A stretch of DNA of 64,000 bases from Rhyzopertha dominica (lineage: Eukaryota; Arthropoda; Insecta; Coleoptera; Bostrichidae), in NCBI GenBank assembly GCA_025024175.1, contig QCXZ01000041.1:21137786-21201785 (forward strand), given 5' to 3'. Below the pieces are notes generated by a model. The model was not told where the DNA came from. It saw only the letters and a list, made by a program, of their open reading frames with translations, and made no database searches. Both the position numbers and the translations under genes were made by a program. Below are positions 46,146 to 57,979 of this stretch, one piece after another (position 1 is the first letter of the stretch; every line of letters begins with the position of its first letter).

Positions 46146-46253
46146 CGTGCAGTAAGAAGAAACGAGGCATTACCTAATGTTGATGGGAATACTACCAAAA
46201 TCTTTCTTAAAAGGATCTCATCAAAAACTCAAAACGATTTCCCATTGCAATAG
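46146..46253 (+). CDS. DDX28: DDX28-like helicase, exon 2 (C-terminal tail)
   Basis: A 60-nt intron (46086-46145, acceptor ATAATTTTAG) separates this exon. It adds 35 residues beginning RAVRRNEALPNVDGN and ending NDFPLQ before TAG at 46251-46253. The junction EIE|RAVRRNEALP matches the basic ending of DDX28 proteins better than intron read-through, which would give an unrelated 17-residue tail ending at 46136. An AATAAA lies near 46776. Confidence 0.85.
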   Translation, partial: RAVRRNEALPNVDGNTTKIFLKRISSKTQNDFPLQ

Positions 46254-46540
46254 ATACTTGGCTTTCATGTTGGTATTGTACATATATTTTTAAATATAAG
46301 GAAATTCTTTTACAGCGTCATTATTTTATCTTATGTTTGTGTGTATTGATTTTCAAACCCAACTATGCTTTAATGTACAAAAGAATTGTAACACTAAATT
46401 CAAATAATATGACGATGTTGTGTATTCTGATGAAAGTTCCAAGTGAACTTCCTTTTTTGTATTCTATCAATGATAAATCAATATCAGCTTGCTCGTTCAC
46501 GTCACTTTTAAATAGTACGTTATATTCAAATTCATAGTAA

Positions 46541-46747
46541 GTCACACACCAGGACCAGAATGAACTGTGTGGAAGCTCTAGACATGATGAGTTGTGGGGG
46601 CGGTTCAAATTGATAGAAAGCAGTGCACTTATTTTGTCCATGTGGCGTAACATACAAAATGCGACTCAGTGTAATAGAGATTTTTACCTTCTAAAAAGTG
46701 TATACAGAAAGCTAAAGGTGTACTTAATGCTGGCCACCTTATTGTGA
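46541..46747 (+). CDS. Possible exon of an unrecognised gene
   Basis: A 68-codon plus open frame with protein-like composition (DELWGRF, ALILSMWRNIQNATQCNRDF, KSVYRKLKVYLML). It has a possible acceptor CACACACCAG at 46552 and a possible donor TT|GTGAGT at 46743. An opposing minus frame (46653-46363) is equally open, so the strand is uncertain. No family recognised. Confidence 0.2.
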   Translation, partial: VTHQDQNELCGSSRHDELWGRFKLIESSALILSMWRNIQNATQCNRDFYLLKSVYRKLKVYLMLATLL

Positions 46748-46896
46748 GTTGTTATAAATATTAATGAGCTAGTAAAATAAATGCCTGTATATACAATAAC
46801 TTCTTGAAGATAATAATGCACAAGAACCTACCATATTTTTTTAGACTAACACCTACTGACATTTTCAGTTTATAGTTTGTGTAGCATATATCTGCT

Positions 46897-47106
46897 TTGA
46901 CCAACTGGCCAGATGAACTACAGGATAAATTGAAAATTCTAAACTGGCAAATAAATGAAAGGCATATGCACTCTGACCACAGCAATACTATAGTTTATGT
47001 ATTTTATAAAAGGAATGGCTGTTTAAATATGGTTGTATGTGATGATACACAAATAGTCAATCAAGAGTCCCTTGCCAATCATACACGTAATAGCATCTTG
47101 GTATGA
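46897..47106 (+). CDS. Possible exon of an unrecognised gene
   Basis: A frame with WPDELQDKLKILNWQINERH and CLNMVVCDDTQIVNQESLAN, balanced in composition for such AT-rich DNA. A candidate donor TTG|GTATGA lies at 47100. A phase-compatible link to 46541-46747 was not found. It lies convergent between DDX28 and EIF1AD. Function unknown. Confidence 0.25.
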   Translation: MTNWPDELQDKLKILNWQINERHMHSDHSNTIVYVFYKRNGCLNMVVCDDTQIVNQESLANHTRNSILV

Positions 47107-47319
47107 AATTATTNTATCACTTTGTTCTAAAACCCACCTTANGGAATGTGCCCTACTACCAAATGCTTTACCTATGAGAGTAATATCTTAGAGAATAGAT
47201 TTTTTTATATCCTGCATCATAAATATGTTGGCTTCTGAATAAATATTTTTGTGCTGTCTAAGATTACTTTTAAATTTTTAAATATTTGAAAGAATGTGCA
47301 TTCATTTTTTTTGTTGCAG

Positions 47320-47528
47320 AATATATCACTGAACCTACAACTTTAAGTAGCACAGCCAACATGTTGACAAATATTGTTGTACCCTTATGTGAGCATGATA
47401 TTCCCCCAAACAAAAATATAGATTGTTCCTCACGTCTAATTTCTACAAACACTGAAAATTATGATAACGTGATTAATTGTTTTATGTACATCTGTGAGAT
47501 AATTTATCTGAGTTTTAGAGGAAATTGA
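47320..47528 (+). CDS. Possible terminal exon of an unrecognised gene
   Basis: Follows a good acceptor TTTTTTTTGTTGCAG. The frame reads EYITEPTTLSSTANMLTNIV, CEHDIPPNKNIDCSSRL and ends TGA at 47526-47528. It could continue from the frame at 46897-47106 through a 219-nt intron in phase 0. No homologue comes to mind, so this is a hypothetical. Confidence 0.25.
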
Positions 47529-49771
47529 GTCTGGAAGTACTCTTGTAACAGCAGTGCTCAGATGAATATCAACATTATTGTTATTATTATATTGTGGTTG
47601 GTACAAAGATAATAGGGTTCAACAGCATTTTGCTCCTTGTAACTACATATACTATGTCATTCTTAACTGAAAACAGAATAATTTTCTCCATTTTTTTTGT
47701 TTTTCATTCAGGCAGTGTATAAATAATTTTTTTGTGAATGACCCAGTTTGTTGGTCCTTAAATCCATTCTTAGAAAAGTTCTGAAAATTAAAGTGCTATT
47801 TTCATTTTGCTCTAGTCTAGAGTAACACTCCCATTGACAAAACAAAATTTCTTATAATTCCTTCCTAGTTTTATTTTTATATTTGTCCTCGGATTGTTTT
47901 GATGTAGACAATATAGCACACACTTTTGTTATCTTTTTATGTTTATATTATCTTTCAACTGCTGCCCAAAGTTGTTTATACAAATGCATGCACAAACTCA
48001 GGAAAATGTGCAGCTACAAAGACTACTTTTGAGTAGTTCACTATCCTGCTGCTAATGTACTACCATGTACCATACACAGTCGGGATTTATAATTTGTGTA
48101 CTGGTAATAGGTTTGCTTCTAATACTTAGTTATGAATACCTAGATAATATAATTGTTTTTTGTGAGGAACACCCAATAAGGTAAAAAAAAAACTACAGGA
48201 GATATGAAATAGTAATAAAATAGTAATAAAATTTTTGGATAGAACTGCAAAGGCAGCTATATGAAAATGCCACTTTGTGTATGTTAAAAAAAGTATGTTG
48301 TTTTGACAATTTTTGTAATAATGAGGTTTTAAATCCTAGATTTGAACTTGGTGTATATCAGATTTGCTGCCGCTATTCCTATAATATTATGTGTAAAATA
48401 TGGCTTGCTTGTATGGTTTTCAATAGGAAGTAGGAATACACAGAAGCTATTTCTGTCATAATTTTCGTCTTGTCAAAATAGCACTTGTTCCCTTATATGT
48501 TGTCTTTTACCTCATTGGAAACAACTTTCTAAAGACTCTCAAAAATAAGGAAAAGAAATATACTACATTTATAAAATTTCGACATGAGGCATCTGTAATA
48601 CATTAAATTACTTCGTAAATGCCTATGCTGTGGTAATGTAATTTATATTTTTGTGTAGTTCATCGGTGATGTTTCCTTTCCTCTTGACTTGTAGTAGGCA
48701 TTTTTTGTAATAAAATGTTCCCCCTCTTTTCTTAAGATCCAGCAGATATATTTATTAGATTTCAACAATTCTGTTCTGTTTGTTCGACTTGTATGAAGCG
48801 CCGTTTGGGACAAAAATGATCGTACAGAAATAACAAAATTTAATAAATATGTATAAAACTTTTAAAAATAAAACCTAAAAGTACCTTTAACTTTTAAAAA
48901 TAAAACTTAAAAATCACGCATCGCACCGTTTGGGACAAACCTGACTGGCCAGTCATTTTGTGAAAATCGGTGTGCGCCTTTATGAATTATAATGTGATAC
49001 AGTCGGTAAGTACAGAAGAAGGTATGCAAAGAGTCCAGTGAAATAAAATTACTTTAGATGCCTAATCTTTGTCATATTCATTTTAGCTCTGACTGAATTA
49101 CCTACTCAACCACATATTTAAGGTACCCATGTCCACCTGAAACTTACGAGTGTACCAAAGATAGTCACCTGGGACTTGTTTTATTTTTTTAATTTGTCCA
49201 AGCATGCTAGTTCCATGGATATTCAAATGTTTTCATCTGAATAGTTATAAAGACCTTATATATTATATTCTGCACAGTTTGGTTAAAAATGGGATACAAG
49301 CACTCTTGATCATCTCTNTAGTACACGATAGTCACTGATATAAACCTGAAGTCAATTAATANGGTTNTCATATGTGATGTATTACTCATTGATATATCAG
49401 TATCAGAATTTAGTTTATGTGNCTTTAGAAGATATAGTTATTTAAAACAGCACAATATTTTTAAACCAANTGGTAATTATTTTATAAATAATGGATTTGC
49501 CNCCCTTAAGTTACTTCTGTGCAAACATCTTAGTTTAATGAGTGTTGTTCATATAATATCATGTTTTTATACTAAGCAGCGCAAAATAATTGTTATATAA
49601 AATAAATTACAGAACACAGGATTTATTTGCAAATTGCGTAATATACAAAACCATTGATNCCATATTTAAAAATAACACATTTCATTCTTTATATAGCACT
49701 GCTATCAANAACTGCATTTTGTAAAAATACTTGAAAAAGAAAATATTTGAATTCACACAGCCCCGGTAAAG
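47529..49771. other. Intergenic, AT-rich, several ambiguous bases
   Basis: No supported gene. TTTATT near 49622 is an AATAAA on the minus strand about 150 bp past the EIF1AD stop and may serve as its poly(A) signal. Confidence 0.4.
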
Positions 49772-50215
49772 CTATTCAGAATCACTTTCTTCACTACTAC
49801 TTTCACTGTTTGAAGTACTTANAATGTCATTGTCTCTGTAACCGACATTAGTGTTCGCATCGCCATCACTGTTACTTTTACTGTCCTGGATGTCAAATGC
49901 AGCTGGCCAAACACCCTCCTTCCTGAAGACCTTTATATGTTCATTCGTCAGTAGCCTAACCATTTCGGCTTTCACTTTATCACCCTCCTTTATGGGTTCC
50001 ACAAGAATATAGCTACCCCTCTTGACCCAAACGTTCTTACGAAACTTTGTCGGCATAGACACAAGGAACTTGGAACCATCTGGGGTCTCCACTTCATGCA
50101 AGTTGTTACCACGGCTACTGACAACACGAACGATTTGTTGGTCATCATTGGGATGAGAGAAATCATCTTGGAGAACTTCTATTAGCACGCGTTTCCGTTT
50201 TGTTGCACGTGACAT
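49772..50215 (-). CDS. EIF1AD: EIF1AD, S1-like OB-fold protein
   Basis: Probable RNA-binding protein of the eIF1A-like family; the human member is linked to nuclear localisation and late 40S subunit maturation. 147 residues in a single exon from ATG 50215 (MSRATKRKRVLIEVLQ) to a stop at 49772. Conserved run: QQIVRVVSSRGNNLHEVE, KFLVSMPTKFRKNVWVKRG, LVEPIKEGDKVKAEM, forming the OB fold (about residues 25-90), then KEGVWPAAF and an acidic Ser/Glu tail (SSSEESDSE). One codon contains N. The acceptor CTTTCAG at 50224 just upstream suggests a 5' UTR intron, so the in-frame upstream MQIYIF... extension is not coding. Human is 165 residues. Confidence 0.95.
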   Translation of the reverse strand: MSRATKRKRVLIEVLQDDFSHPNDDQQIVRVVSSRGNNLHEVETPDGSKFLVSMPTKFRKNVWVKRGSYILVEPIKEGDKVKAEMVRLLTNEHIKVFRKEGVWPAAFDIQDSKSNSDGDANTNVGYRDNDIXSTSNSESSSEESDSE

Positions 50216-52090
50216 TTCTGGAACTGAAAGAATGAAAATATATATTTGCACACATAGTATTTAACCATTTACATTTAAAAACAAGATCAGTGTACTAGGA
50301 TGATCTGGACGTTGGCCTGGGGTCTGATAACATGCTGTGCAGGATTTATTGTACATATCATGATTCTTTGATCATTATACTACATAACGTGCTCAAGAAA
50401 ACACTTTTTTTTAAATTTGATTCTTGACTGCAAAATTGTCGCCAGGGACTATCATTATACTATGAATGATGAAACAGTTAAAATGGTTAAGTTAAACATT
50501 AAGGCCCTGTTGTACAAAGCGTAGTTAATCTGACCCTGTGGTTAACAAGCAGTTGTCATGGAAACATTTCTTTTTAAGCGTTCTTCATAAGTCCTACTCC
50601 TGGCAACTGCTAATTAACCGTGTTTTTTTTTCATACGGCAACAAACAACCGTCAAAGAAAATCAATAAACTATCAACACTTTCTTCATTAAAAGCAGATA
50701 TGTTTAGGAGGACACAACATCCAGTTTGACGCTTCTGACAAAAAAAAATCGTGAGGAGTAATAAATTCAGCCCAGTCATCAAATAATGTGGAACATGAAG
50801 TAGGTGAAATGCTGAAAATGGAAAATCATGAACTACTTTGTCTACCTCCATATAATTATACATACAATCACAACGAATTGGCTTAGACTGATTTAAGTGA
50901 TAGCGTAATAATAGTGTGACGAAAAGCTAGTCAATATTCTATAAAATAAAAATATAAAATTTTATCAAGAAAACAAAAAATGAAATTAAGATTGGAAAGA
51001 TTATTCAGAAATAAGAAACATTGAAGAGGTCCCAGTTTTTATTATAAATCTTTAGTCAAATACTTCAAATTAAAAAAATTATTTTATTCAATAATTAATT
51101 AGTTTATTCTAATACAGTAAACTGCAATAAAGATTTTTCATTACAAAAGCCATACAAATAAGTAGATCCTTATTGTTGATATTAGATTAGTATCAAGCAA
51201 TTTTCACAATTAAGTACCAGAAAACTTTACAAAGCATTAACTAGCAATAAGTTTGCAATAGTTGATGTTTGGCATTTGATGTAATATTAATCATTTTGAC
51301 AGGTAACTAAAGATTTACATATTTCTGGTGACAAAATTAAATGCTACTTATAGTTTATAGTATGAATCCATTTTATTGTAAGTATTTGGTAAAACACTTT
51401 AGGTTAATATAAAGCCATCAACATCAGAAGGATCTACATACAATTCAAATAAATTTTACAAGAAAATATGAATTGTATGTAAATGGTACTAATGATGGCT
51501 GTATACTAGCTGAAAGCGAGGTATCAAATATATACTTAAAGTGGATTCATACTTGGAGCTGCTTATTATAAAAGTTTTAATCATTTATTTTAAAGGCTAC
51601 TTTATAACATCACCACATACTGTAATAATTATTTTGAAAATAGTATATTTGTTACAGGTCTTCAAAATGATACAAACTTTATTATTTTGAATATATCTTT
51701 TTTATGTCAGTAAATTACAAAATTATTGAACTGACCACTATTGTTACATTGCAATAGCAATTTTAGATCTACCTAGTATATTACTTTGTTCAATTTTATA
51801 AAATGTTATCAATATGTCTTTCGTCTACCACTGCAAGGGTACTAAACATTGTTAGAAATAGTCAAACCTACTCTGCCAACTTAATTAGTTTACTTGGAAA
51901 GATGCTGAATAATTATTAAATATCATGTGACTCAACTTTGAAATGGACCAGTTCACAACACTTTATGGAACATTAATACAAATGGTTTTCCATTTCTTCC
52001 AGCATTACAAATTTATTTCTTTATAATTTCAAATTGTTTACCAAATTATTGCTAGTTTAAGAGACCCAATTTTTTCCTGACTTTACATTT
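50216..52090. other. Interval between POLG and EIF1AD
   Basis: Holds a MITE fragment at 50502. The rest is AT-rich without a gene. TTTATT near 52013 could be the POLG poly(A) signal on the minus strand. Confidence 0.4.
50502..50645. mobile_element. MITE fragment with GGCCCTGTTGTACAA terminus
   Basis: Starts GGCCCTGTTGTACAAAG. The inner block GTGGTTAACAAGCAGTTGTC is mirrored by GGCAACTGCTAATTAACCGTG about 70 bp later. The right terminus is missing or diverged. It shares its terminal motif with 1872-2027. Confidence 0.6.
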
Positions 52091-53236
52091 TTACCTTTGC
52101 AATACATCCAACCAACGCTTATATTGCCCTCCTGCTTTTTTGATAGCTTCTCTAATATCCAGTGATTCTCCATTTGGAATTCCATATCCTCTTTCCAAAC
52201 CATGTGGATTCGAAGGTGTTTTACAGTCCAACTTTGCCTCCTTCCTCAAAACACTATCCACTTCCACTGAGGAAAAGAATGCAACAGACAGTGGTAAATC
52301 GTTCATTCCAAGTCGAAGTGAACAAAATGCCCTCGTCAAAAGATTTGTAACATGCATTGCCAGTGCTGCCTGGTACTTAACCTCATCCTTGACTAAGTAC
52401 CTAACTTCATCATGGAAGCTCAAGCAGAATCGTGCATTGTCTTTTAGCAACCAACGCATGCAAACCAGCATCAAGTGCAGAAAGTCCACCGCACCACTCT
52501 GAACCACCCAGTTCACCCTTGTTGGCAGAAATTTATCACCAGGCATTAGTTTTGGTTCCAAGGCACGACTGAGGCGACCATTTAAAAACGGTGTGACAGG
52601 AGAGTCATCGCCAGCAATCTGTTCAAGCCTATTAAACATCGCAGATTCTGTTCCCCCTACCCATTGTGCACTTCCAAACATGTCTTCAATCTTCTTACCA
52701 CAAAGCTTTGCTGTTTCCAATGCCTGCCATTTTCCATAAGGACGATCGACAAAATCCAAAATATAATCGTTCTTCAAGAAGTAGATTTTCTTTCCCTTGG
52801 TGAGATTAAACATTTTTACTGCTTTTCCACGTGCTTCCGCATCTGACATTGATGGATTGTACTGTTTTAAAAGTCGCTCAGCGAAATTTTGACCGGCACC
52901 ATAAATTCTAGCATAATTAAGTACTTTGGCTTGATCACGAGATATGCCAACTGCCTTAGCAGTTACGCTATGCATGTCGGTACCATTAGCTTTGTTACCA
53001 CTCAAAGTCATCCATCCAAAGGGAGTAGCTCCATGAACTCTGGCATAATGAGCATCACCTATTATTGAAGCAATCCAAAGTTCTTGAGAGTCCACGTCTG
53101 CTCCAACTATTTTATAGCCCGGTGGTGCCTGTATCATGGAACGTAGTTCTGAACCGAGTCTTTCAGGATTAGCATTGGAAGCTGTCATCCATGTCGGCTC
53201 TACAGCCCTTCGGGTTAAGGTGCCACAGACCACTAC
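52091..53236 (-). CDS. POLG: POLG, DNA polymerase gamma catalytic subunit, C-terminal exon
   Basis: Mitochondrial DNA replicase of family A; this exon carries the polymerase palm and fingers. It starts after acceptor ACATCTTCAG (53237) in phase 0, so GAILPQ in exon 1 joins VVVCGTLTRRAVEPTW. Motif A: VGADVDSQELWIAS. The fingers helix is GISRDQAKVLNYARIYGAGQ with motif B ARIYGAGQNFAERLL. Motif C: SFHDEVRYLV, with catalytic Asp followed by Glu as in POLG. Also GWMTLSGNKANGTDMHS and WVVQSGAVDFLHLML. It ends LDVLQR then TAA at 52091. It is 381 residues and gives a full protein of 1161, close to the family's usual 1100-1240. A longer open frame beyond 53236 is intron read-through. Confidence 0.97.
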   Translation of the reverse strand, partial: VVVCGTLTRRAVEPTWMTASNANPERLGSELRSMIQAPPGYKIVGADVDSQELWIASIIGDAHYARVHGATPFGWMTLSGNKANGTDMHSVTAKAVGISRDQAKVLNYARIYGAGQNFAERLLKQYNPSMSDAEARGKAVKMFNLTKGKKIYFLKNDYILDFVDRPYGKWQALETAKLCGKKIEDMFGSAQWVGGTESAMFNRLEQIAGDDSPVTPFLNGRLSRALEPKLMPGDKFLPTRVNWVVQSGAVDFLHLMLVCMRWLLKDNARFCLSFHDEVRYLVKDEVKYQAALAMHVTNLLTRAFCSLRLGMNDLPLSVAFFSSVEVDSVLRKEAKLDCKTPSNPHGLERGYGIPNGESLDIREAIKKAGGQYKRWLDVLQR

Positions 53237-55188
53237 CTGAAGATGTAAACATGGAAGTTTAAACAATGAAATTTGTAATTTCTCATGAATGCAGAACACA
53301 TGAAAATAATTCTACTTCTACGTATTATACACTGACTAAAAGCAATTCAATTACAAGTAATGACTTACTGTAATTCAATAATTATTATTTTTAAATTGTA
53401 TTAAATTTTCAAATGCAACGGAATTTTTTGCAGAGTCATCATTTGTTAAATTTATGGAATTTTACTATCTACAGCCGCCTGTAATTTTTATTGGCATACA
53501 TGTCATAAAGACAAAGACCTAAAGGCTAACACAATCGGGGTTAAATATTTATGGTTTAGAAAAACCACCAATTCTCCATTTAAAAGCAAACCAGTGCTGT
53601 TCCATTTTTCAGAATTTATGCTGTTACCTGAGAGAGTTGGGACAAGTTGAAGGGATAGCCATCAGACAACTGTCGCAGTCATATAAATTAACATAAAGTG
53701 ACAAAAATAAAAGTAACAAAACACAATTACGTTAATGTTTTGGTAATAGTGAATATGTCATACTTTGGTAGAAATATGTAAAAAAGAAAAGTTATAGCAT
53801 AATAATTAAAGTTGGTTTCAAAAGTTAAATTGATAAATTGTGAGTGCTAAAATTATAAACGACACAAAGCAGAAATTTTTTAATAAGATTAGTTAAATTC
53901 ATCTTTGTCTAACAAATCCACTCATCTACAACGTGTTGCAATGAATGCATGTAAAACAGTTGTGCAATCTTCCATTAAAAGAACGTCATCACTATTACAT
54001 CTTTGAAGTCATGTTGTCTTCCGTTTATAAGAAATATCACACATGCTTAGTAATTTTGCTGCGAACCCATTTGAAGCTTTTTACTGGATTAATAAAAATG
54101 CATATTTCAATAACACATTTTACCCTAAAAGTTAAAGAAAATAGAAAAATTGTATTTTATGGCATATCCTTATAATTATAATAATTACATAAAAAACCGC
54201 TGCAAATTGAATCAATAATTCCACATCCAATTGTCAAAATGACATTTACATTTTTATTTCTTATACTATACCATTAGTAATCAGGTTTTGAGCATTTTTT
54301 CTCTCTACACATTTTTTAGCAAAAATATATAAAAATTTTAAAACCGGTTTTTTCCAAATAACTCGAAAATTATTAACTTAACAAAAAAATTACAAGAGTG
54401 CTTTCTGATTAGAAATTTCATTTTCTATATAATACCAAAATTTTAAAAAATTGTACGAATAGGGTCCAAAATAGGTTTTTTGGAAATATTTCGAAAATGT
54501 CAAAATTTTGGATAAATTTTCAAACACACTTTTTGTGAGAAATTTTATTTCCTATCGTATGCTATTTTCACTTTTTGAATATATTAAACATATTCAGAGA
54601 TATTTAGGAGAAACCGTTTTCTTAAAGTGACGCTTTTTGCTAATATCTTGTAAACAGTTTGCTGCCCCGAAAATTTATAAGAGCGAATAATACCCGCAGT
54701 TATACTACTAATCACATACCAAAACGAAAAAAAAAATTAAAAAAAAAAATTTGCAATTTGCAATTTCGCCCCCTTCCCGATACCCTACTTACCCCACAAA
54801 CAATAGGTCGCTTTGGGTAGTTGAGATTTATATGTTTCAAAGTTTCAAGTTCATATATTAAGTCTTTAGAAAGTTATCGTATCCACAAACAAAACCTCAG
54901 ACACACACACACACAAGAAATTTTTTTTGCTCAAATTTTGTTTCTTTTGCGTTTTCGACCATTTTAAAGCGAATGAGCAAATAAAAAATTTTGAAAATTT
55001 TCTTCGCCCCCATCCCTTTGGATGTGGAAGTAATTAAGTAAATGTTAAATTAAGTAGCAAATGGTATTATAAATTCTTTATTGTTATTGGCAATCTCCAT
55101 ATTTCTAATACAAATATATTGTTAATATAATAGTAAAAATAAATACTGGAAATGGCTAGTATTAACGATAACAGTTTATTTCCTTTAG

Positions 55189-55392
55189 CACTCTAAAAGT
55201 AATGTTAAAAATAAAGCATTACTTTTTTTAAGTAATGATTAATTAAAATTCATTTATTTCTCGAAAAAGTAATTTATAATTGTTATTCATTACTATTCTG
55301 CTAAAGTTATGTGTAATTGCAATGAATTACTTCTTAAAAGAAATAGTTTTGTTCCAATTACTAATATTATATTACCTATTACTTTTAGAGTG
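55189..55392. repeat. Small inverted-repeat element
   Basis: The ends CACTCTAAAAGTAAT and ATTACTTTTAGAGTG are inverted. The interior carries repeated AAGTAAT/ATTACTT motifs. The flanking octamers do not match, so mobility is not proven. Confidence 0.6.
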
Positions 55393-55869
55393 ATGGGATC
55401 CAATTTTGAACGATTCTGTTTTCAATGATTTATTGCATGTACTTAAGACTAGTTTAAAGCTAAATTGTAAATGCAAAAGAATACAAAATAATTATACTGT
55501 TGTGTCTCACTCTGAAGCCTATTATACTTTTCAACTACTTATTAAACATGCTCATTCATGAATTTTTAAATGCAATCTAAATTTCGTCATAGCAATCTTC
55601 TAAACCATGCTTACTGTGGTTAGAAATTAATAGGCAAGTAAGTATTAAGGTAAAAAGAGACATATGTAGAAGCCATTATTTTGAGATAATTGGAACATCT
55701 GTTCTAAAATGAAAATTCATTTGCTCTTTACAAATGCTATATAGTACTACAGAAGGTAAAAAGAGCCCACGCTGGAATTTAGCTCCATTTGTATTGTATT
55801 GTACTGATGTATTTGGGAGATAACATGAACTTACTGACTTGAAGTATTTGAAGATTAATTGAAGATTTA

Positions 55870-57280
55870 TTGGAATTACTGAAGGAGTTGGGGAAGTAGA
55901 AATACATTAACACATACTGGAGTAGGAGAGACAGAATCAACTAGGACAAGAGTTGGATCTTTCATAGAAACCAAATACAAAAATAACGTATGTGATTGGG
56001 AAGGCATTAATGAGCGAATAATAATCATAGTAACATTATATAGATGTGAAAAAACACAAAAATTAATGCAATTATTTTGTATGCACCATGTGAAAATTAT
56101 GTGAAAGAAACAAAAACAGCATATTGAAATGAAGTTCAGCTAGTGTACGAGAAGATAAAACACTCAGTAATGATTATGGGGGAGACTTNAATTNACAAGT
56201 AGGAAANGATAATTTAGCAATGGAATAAGTAATAGGAAAANATGGGGACGTATACAATATTGACTAACAATANTATGATAGCAAATATGTTTTATGAACA
56301 TAAAGACATCTATAAACATACAAGGAAAGCAAAGGGACACAATGAAAGATCAATAATAGACTACTTTATAGTAAAGAAAGATAAACAGTATTTATTTAAG
56401 GATGTGAAAATAAATAGAAGTGGTGAAATAGCATCGGATCATTACTTGGTAGTGGATAAATTACAATGTCCTGATTCAGAACTTGCCTGCTTATATATAA
56501 ATATAAAACAAAATCTTACCGCCTTGTGGAAGAGGATGTGAAAAATCACTATCACACCCTGATTGTGAATAAATTCTCAAAACACAAAGGCAATAAATGA
56601 TAAAGAACAGCAGTGTGAAGTTTTTAAAAGCATAAAATGTTTGGCTACATAAGTGACTTTTAGAGTACAGAAACAAGCGGTAGTAGAAGTATTGGTCAGC
56701 AGAAGTAAAAAGTGATGGAAAAAGGATATAAGGAGGCAAACCAAAGAAGACTATGAAGAATATAAGATAGCATGTATATAGGCCAAAGACAAGGTAAAGG
56801 CAGCTAAAGCAGAGGAGCGGAAAAAGTTTGGTGAGAACATGGAGAAGGATAAGTACACTAACCAAAGAGTATTCTTTGCAACTCTTTAAAAAATGATCAG
56901 AACAGCAGTGCTATAAAAAGACACATTAAAGACAAAACAGGAAATGAACTAACAAAACCAAAAGCATTTATACCAAGATGAAAAAAACATTTCCTAGAAC
57001 TTCTAAAGACAAATTAATCAGAAGATAATGACACATTTATGGCCCAAGTAACAGAAGGAAGTATTGGAAGCTGTACAATCAGTTAGAAATGAGAAAGCTG
57101 CAGAAATAGATGATATACGTCCGGAAAAAAATAAGCAATTAGGTAAAAAAACAATGGATACTTTACATGACTTAACCAACAGAATAGGGAAGACCAAACA
57201 AATACCAGTAGATTAGAGGATGTCAATGATAGTGCTTGTGTACAAGAAAGGTGATTCTCAAAATCGTGATAATCTGTATG
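55870..57280 (+). pseudogene. LINE fragment: endonuclease and start of reverse transcriptase
   Basis: Decayed plus-strand pieces of an APE-type endonuclease: a YAPCENYV-like segment (about 56080), IMGE-like residues followed by N-affected codons (56175-56205), ANMFYEHK, RSIIDYFIVKKD (about 56350) and GEIASDHYLVVDKL (about 56425-56465). Then come degenerate RT start motifs, including VLVYKKGDSQNRDN (about 57235). The order and the phrases fit RTE/CR1-like LINEs annotated as craniofacial development protein 2-like. Truncated on the right within the RT. Confidence 0.7.
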
Positions 57281-57979
57281 CTGCCAAACAAGGATTGTTT
57301 ATTTACATTGTATGTTAATGTGGAGTGTTACTTTAGTTTGAGAATCCCTTGCTCCTGGGCAGACATTCCCGCCTTTGGTTCATCAGACTGAAAGTGTATT
57401 TATCTAACAGTTGTATAGTATAGATAAAAGGGGCTTTTCTCTATTTCAACTATTAACAATCAAGCTTTTTTCTGTGTACTTAATGACTGAAAGCAAATAT
57501 AATCATTACATTTTTAGTGCAGCTTGCAACATCTTGGACACAGTAAAATATTGCTAACTTTTCTCATGTGATAGACTATCGACAAATATAATTTAAATTA
57601 GCTTGATATTAAACTTAAACATAATTCTTGCAAGTAACCAAAGAACTCTAAGGTTAAAAACAAACATGAGCCTGAAATTGTAGTATGCTTGCTTGAAGCT
57701 TTTCTTAATAGCCTACTTGTACTAAGCACAAGTTCGTAAACTGTTACGTACTTTCACTTCTGATACCGTAGTTCTTCTGCAGTGTATATATTCTATTTAT
57801 ATTAAATATTTTTTTTAACTGATATAATTGCAAAATGTTCAACATTACAGATCCAGGATGTAAAGTAAATCAAAATTTTAAAATGCATCCAAAAATATGG
57901 CAAAGTAATACAAAATAATTGCTTAGCTTTTACTACTAATACATATTTAGAAATAATTATGAAAAGTATTTTTACTAAC

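Larger units (their letters stand above)
53237..57979 (-). other. POLG intron 1 (4.7 kb)
   Basis: Donor CAG|GTTAGT (57979) and acceptor TTCAG (53237). It contains a LINE fragment (55870-57280), an inverted repeat (55189-55392) and AT-rich sequence. Around 54290-55030 there are two related C-rich patches (CGCCCCCTTCCC and CGCCCCCATCCC) in a repeat-like context. Nothing else is supported. Confidence 0.85.

Noticed and set aside
53237..53299. In-frame upstream extension of the POLG C-terminal exon
   Set aside because: An acceptor at 53237 joins exactly to GAILPQ in the family order; the extension is intron.
55189..55392. Considered as a hAT MITE because of CACTCTAAAAG ends
   Set aside because: Flanking octamers TCCTTTAG and ATGGGATC differ, so it is kept only as an inverted repeat.
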